From NCBI GenBank assembly GCA_002688335.1, contig NZCQ01000072.1, forward strand, positions 1 through 31,900: a stretch of 31,900 bases of DNA. Direction: 5' to 3'. Shown here piece by piece: positions 28,837 to 31,900 of the stretch. Position 1 is the stretch's first letter. Every line of letters begins with the position of its first letter. The DNA is from Candidatus Pacearchaeota archaeon. Lineage in GTDB: Archaea > Nanobdellota > Nanobdellia > Pacearchaeales > GW2011-AR1. The notes beneath the pieces are model-generated. The model was not told the origin of the DNA. It made no database searches and saw only the letters and a program-made list of their open reading frames with translations. Both the position numbers and the translations under genes were made by a program.

Positions 28837-30183
28837 CTACAACCCCAAACTCTCGATAAATTTATCTTTGTTGAAAAGCTCTAGATCGTCATATTTTTGG
28901 CCTATTCCTAGATAGAAAATGGGTTTGTTGGTTGCATGGCTGATTGAGATTATTGTTCCGCCTTTTTCATCTATGTCTGCTTTGCTTAGGATTGCTCCGT
29001 CGATTGTTATGGCTTCATGGAATGTTTTTGCTTGTTCGGTTGCATCGTTTCCAGCTATAGATTCTGCTACGAATAATTTTAGATTTGGATTGCAAACTCT
29101 TTCTATTTTTTTCATTTCTTCTATTAGGTTTGTTTTTGTATGCATTCTTCCTGCGGTATCTATTAGAACTACATCAATGTTATTTGCTTTTGCGTATTTT
29201 ATTGCATCAAAGCCTACTGCTGCAGGATCAGATCCATAATCATGTTTTATTATTGGAATGTTGAGTTTTTCTGCATGATGTGATAATTGCTCGATGCTTG
29301 CAGCTCTAAATGTATCTGCGGCTGCAAATACTATGGAATGTCCTGCTTTCTTTAAGTAATTGGCTAACTTTGAGATTGAAGTAGTTTTTCCAGTTCCGTT
29401 TATACCAAAGAATAAGATAACATAAGGTTTGCTTGCTATTCTTATTAATTCTAATGGATTGTCAGGTTCAATGATTATTTCCCTTAGAGAGTTTTTTAAT
29501 TCTTTTTTGATTGTATCTTCTAAGTCTTGTTTTTTAATTTCCTTGTCTATTAGTTTTTTGGATAAGTGGGTTTTAAGATCTTCGACTACTTCCAATGCTA
29601 CGTTGTTTTCTAGAAGGAGCATTTCTAGATCATCAAAAATGTTTGTGAATTCCTGTTCTGTTATTTTGTAAGAGAAAGATGACTTTAATTTTGAGAAAAA
29701 TGATGGTTTTTCAGCGAGTTGTTCTGTTGACTGTTGTTTGTCTAATATGTTTTCTTTGACTTCTTTAATTTCTTTTTCTAATTTGATTGCTTGTTTTACT
29801 TCTTTTTTTATGGCTTCTGCCTCGCCTGATATTTTGTCTAAGTCAGGAACAGCTTTTCTTCTTGTTGTATCAAATCTTAAATGTGGTTGAGGATGGGGTT
29901 CTTCTTTTGCTTTTTCAATTAGTTTATCTGCTTTTTTAGCAATTTCAACTTCTTCTTTTGCTTTTTCTAAGTCCGGTTCATATTTTTGAGTTCCAACATT
30001 AAACTTCTCCGGAATTTCTTTATCTTCTTTTTTGGCTTCTTCTATGAGCTTGTCAGCTTTTTCTTCTAATTCTTTCTGAGTTTCTTTTGTTTCTTCAACT
30101 GTTTCAACTTCGGCAGTTTCTTCTATCTTCTTACTTGAAGACGAAAACCAGTTTGTTAGTTTGTCTTTTAGTGCTTTGAACAT
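28837..30183 (-). CDS. ftsY: SRP receptor FtsY with repeated N-terminal extension
   Basis: 448 residues. The GTPase that docks SRP-ribosome complexes at the membrane. An acidic/lysine-rich extension (about 20-155) contains two repeats (about 41-74 and 83-117) sharing K-A-D-K-L-I-E-[EK]-A-K and a P-D-L-[ED]-K end. The N domain (about 160-245) and the G domain follow: F-G-I-N-G-T-G-K-T-T (259-268), A-A-D-T-F-R-A-A, D-T-A-G-R-M-H, L-S-K-A-D and G-I-G-Q-x-Y-D-D-L. The start has a TTTATAAG-like box 27 nt upstream. SRP54 is encoded 0.7 kb away on the same strand. Confidence 0.95.
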   Translation of the reverse strand: MFKALKDKLTNWFSSSSKKIEETAEVETVEETKETQKELEEKADKLIEEAKKEDKEIPEKFNVGTQKYEPDLEKAKEEVEIAKKADKLIEKAKEEPHPQPHLRFDTTRRKAVPDLDKISGEAEAIKKEVKQAIKLEKEIKEVKENILDKQQSTEQLAEKPSFFSKLKSSFSYKITEQEFTNIFDDLEMLLLENNVALEVVEDLKTHLSKKLIDKEIKKQDLEDTIKKELKNSLREIIIEPDNPLELIRIASKPYVILFFGINGTGKTTSISKLANYLKKAGHSIVFAAADTFRAASIEQLSHHAEKLNIPIIKHDYGSDPAAVGFDAIKYAKANNIDVVLIDTAGRMHTKTNLIEEMKKIERVCNPNLKLFVAESIAGNDATEQAKTFHEAITIDGAILSKADIDEKGGTIISISHATNKPIFYLGIGQKYDDLELFNKDKFIESLGL

Positions 30184-30300
30184 ATTTTTTAGAGGTTTGA
30201 GGAGTTTATAAGGTTTTTAGACGTTTGAAAAATATTAATTGTTGATGTTAATAGCTAATTATTTATATGCTTGTTTCTTGGAAGTCGAGGTGATAATGGT

Positions 30301-31533
30301 ATGAAAAAGATTTTGATTGTTTTGGATGGAGCAGGTGATTTGCCTGTTAAGGCCCTTGGTGGGAAGACTCCTCTTGAGGTGGCCAATACTAGTAATTTGG
30401 ATTATCTTGCTAAAAATGGAAAAATGGGTTATATGTATCCGATTAGTGAGAAAGTTGTTCCGGGAAGTGATAATGCTCTTATTACTTTATTTGGGAATGA
30501 TCCAAGGAAGTGTAGGCGGGGGATTTATGAAGCTGTTGGAGCTGGATTGAGTTTGAGCAGAGGTGATTTGGCTATTAGGACTAATTTTGGAACTATTGAT
30601 GATTTAAAGAGTAAGGGGGTTATTGATAGGAGAGCTGGGAGAAATTTGACTAGTGATGAGGCAAGAGAATTGGCTGATGTTTTGAATAAGAAAGTTAAAT
30701 TGGGAAGAAAATTTGAATTTAAGAGCACGGTTCAACATAGGGGTGTTTTGGTTATAAGGGGGGGGCTGAGTGATAATGTTTCTAATATAGATAATGAATG
30801 GGGTGGTAAAGATGATGGAAAATTTAGATATTCGAGGCCATTAGATGAAAGTGCTAATAGTGAATATACTGCTAATCTACTTAATGATTTTGTTGATCAA
30901 TCTTTTAAGATTTTGAAGAATCATAATGTCAATTTTAAGAGAGCTAAAAAAGGGTTGAAGGTTGCGAACATGGTGTTTATGAGGGGGATTGGAAGTGAGA
31001 TTCCTAAAATGAAAAGCTATCGGAGTTGGATGAGTATAAATTCAATGCCATTAGAGATTGGAATTGCTAAGTTAAGTGGAATGAAAGTTTTTAGCTTTGA
31101 ACTTCCTAAAATGAAGTCTAGGGATATTTATGGACATCTTCATAGAAAATTAGAGATGAAGATTAAATTTGCGATAAAGACCATTAAAGAAAATCATGAG
31201 GATTTTATTGGATGTTATTTGCATTTTAAAGAGACAGATGTTCCTGGACATGATAACAGGCCATTAGATAAGAAGAAGATGTTGGAGATTATAGATAAAA
31301 AGTTTTTTGGATTTTTGAGGAAGTTTGTTGAGAAGAATCCTATTAAAGTGGTTGTTACATCTGATCATTCTACGCCTTGTGAATTAAAGAAGCATAGTTC
31401 AGATCCTGTTCCTGTTTTGGTTTATCCTGGAGATGATGATTGTGAGAGGTTTTGTGAGAAAGAGGCTAAGAAAGGAAGTTTGGGGAAAATTTATGGTAAG
31501 GATTTTTTGAAGAAGACGGGGTTGAATGGTTAG
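30301..31533 (+). CDS. apgM: 2,3-bisphosphoglycerate-independent phosphoglycerate mutase, archaeal ApgM type
   Basis: 410 residues from the ATG at 30301, with GAGGTGA 8 nt upstream; the in-frame TTG at 30271 lies before the likely transcription start. It interconverts 3- and 2-phosphoglycerate in glycolysis or gluconeogenesis. Alkaline-phosphatase superfamily motifs: V-L-D-G-A-G-D (7-13, metal Asp9), P-L-E-V-A-N-T, V-P-G-S-D-N-A (53-59, catalytic Ser56), A-I-R-T-N-F, the later K-E-T-D-V-P-G-H-D and V-V-T-S-D-H-S-T-P. All metal-binding residues appear present. Confidence 0.95.
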   Translation: MKKILIVLDGAGDLPVKALGGKTPLEVANTSNLDYLAKNGKMGYMYPISEKVVPGSDNALITLFGNDPRKCRRGIYEAVGAGLSLSRGDLAIRTNFGTIDDLKSKGVIDRRAGRNLTSDEARELADVLNKKVKLGRKFEFKSTVQHRGVLVIRGGLSDNVSNIDNEWGGKDDGKFRYSRPLDESANSEYTANLLNDFVDQSFKILKNHNVNFKRAKKGLKVANMVFMRGIGSEIPKMKSYRSWMSINSMPLEIGIAKLSGMKVFSFELPKMKSRDIYGHLHRKLEMKIKFAIKTIKENHEDFIGCYLHFKETDVPGHDNRPLDKKKMLEIIDKKFFGFLRKFVEKNPIKVVVTSDHSTPCELKKHSSDPVPVLVYPGDDDCERFCEKEAKKGSLGKIYGKDFLKKTGLNG

Positions 31534-31542
31534 GAATATAAG

Positions 31543-31779
31543 ATGAAAGGACAAATGAGGATTCATTATGATGAAGAAGGAGATTATCTTACTATATTTG
31601 TAGGAGAGTCAAAACCTAATTATGGTGAAGATGTTTCTGATTATATTACTTTATTTAAGGATAGCGAAACAGGTGATGTAGTGGGAATTGGAATTTTGAA
31701 TTTTAAAGATAGGAGTAAGGATCTTCATCAGATAAAGTTGGATCTCCCTATTGATATTGGGCTGTTTGTTAAGAAGTAA
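31543..31779 (+). CDS. DUF2283 family protein
   Basis: 78 residues. The DUF2283 pattern is clear: M-R-I-H-Y-D-E-E-G-D-Y-L-T-I, E-D-V-S-D-Y-I-T-L-F-K-D-S-E-T-G-D-V-V-G-I-G-I-L-N-F. These small beta-rich proteins occur widely in archaea and bacteria, often near toxin-antitoxin-like genes; the biochemical role is unknown. It follows apgM by 9 nt and is probably cotranscribed. Confidence 0.8.
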   Translation: MKGQMRIHYDEEGDYLTIFVGESKPNYGEDVSDYITLFKDSETGDVVGIGILNFKDRSKDLHQIKLDLPIDIGLFVKK

Positions 31780-31844
31780 ACTATAACAATTATTATAAAT
31801 CATTTTTTATTTTTGCAGATATGATAAATAAATTTAAAGCTATC

Positions 31845-31888
31845 TTAGGAAAGGTGACTTGTTAGGAAAACCTAGGTTTTCATACGAA
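31845..31888 (+). repeat. Second copy of the aEF1-beta leader element
   Basis: TTAGGAAAGGTGACTTG, then AAAACCTAGGTTTT, then TTCATACGAA, in the same order as on the minus strand at 16184-16255. It lacks the 28-nt stem-loop part. A candidate ATG at 31890 follows immediately, starting a gene that runs off the window. The TATA-like ATTATAAATC near 31792-31801 could drive it with the element in the leader. Confidence 0.55.
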
Positions 31889-31900
31889 TATGATTACTTA

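Overview
The window is AT-rich chromosomal DNA from an archaeon. Diagnostic genes are RadA, a replication protein A with a zinc finger, aIF2-alpha, aEF1-beta, ribosomal proteins S15 and S27e, SRP54, FtsY, Bud32, ApgM-type phosphoglycerate mutase and a RecJ-like DHH nuclease. Small tightly packed genes, many short membrane proteins, N-glycosylation-rich surface proteins and an ITGQ motif before a membrane anchor point to a DPANN lineage of the Pacearchaeota/Woesearchaeota kind; this lineage call is inference. A recurrent TATA-like box (TTTAAA or TTTATA type) about 26 nt before the ATG suggests many leaderless mRNAs. It was used here to choose several starts.

Region 1 (1-15176) is a surface-appendage locus. 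Two related secreted or membrane-anchored beta-sandwich proteins (252-2874) precede a 695-residue cytoplasmic coiled-coil protein (2928-5015) and a large two-domain FlaJ/TadC-like membrane platform (5194-7335). A DUF433/DUF5615 toxin-antitoxin-like pair interrupts on the minus strand (7332-7905). A compact run of eleven small proteins with one N-terminal hydrophobic helix follows (8240-13734). Nine of these carry a class III (prepilin-like) K-[KR]-[GA] processing motif. The block ends with a prepilin peptidase (14331-15176). No assembly ATPase gene lies in the window.

Region 2 (15163-19999) holds housekeeping and information genes: a degenerate HIT protein, aEF1-beta, RPA, a YdjM-like membrane hydrolase and RadA. 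It also holds two apparently broken genes: a frameshifted small gene at 16376 and a small membrane gene with an in-frame amber codon at 17745. The latter belongs to a duplicated two-gene cassette whose intact copy lies at 13909-14230.

Region 3 (20000-25636) has a membrane protein with an ITGQ motif, a type-4 uracil-DNA glycosylase lacking its Fe-S cysteines, an S27e / aIF2-alpha / lipoprotein run, and a RecJ-like phosphoesterase. Two copies of a MITE-like, hairpin-rich repeat with terminal inverted repeats flank an orphan membrane gene (23101-23851).

Region 4 (25645-31900) has S15, tRNA-Gln, Bud32, SRP54, a methyltransferase-like gene, FtsY with an internally repeated N-terminal extension, phosphoglycerate mutase and a DUF2283 protein. 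The last bases carry a second copy of the sequence that leads into the aEF1-beta start codon. No rRNA, CRISPR array or transposase was seen. No stretch above about 300 bases is without a plausible gene.
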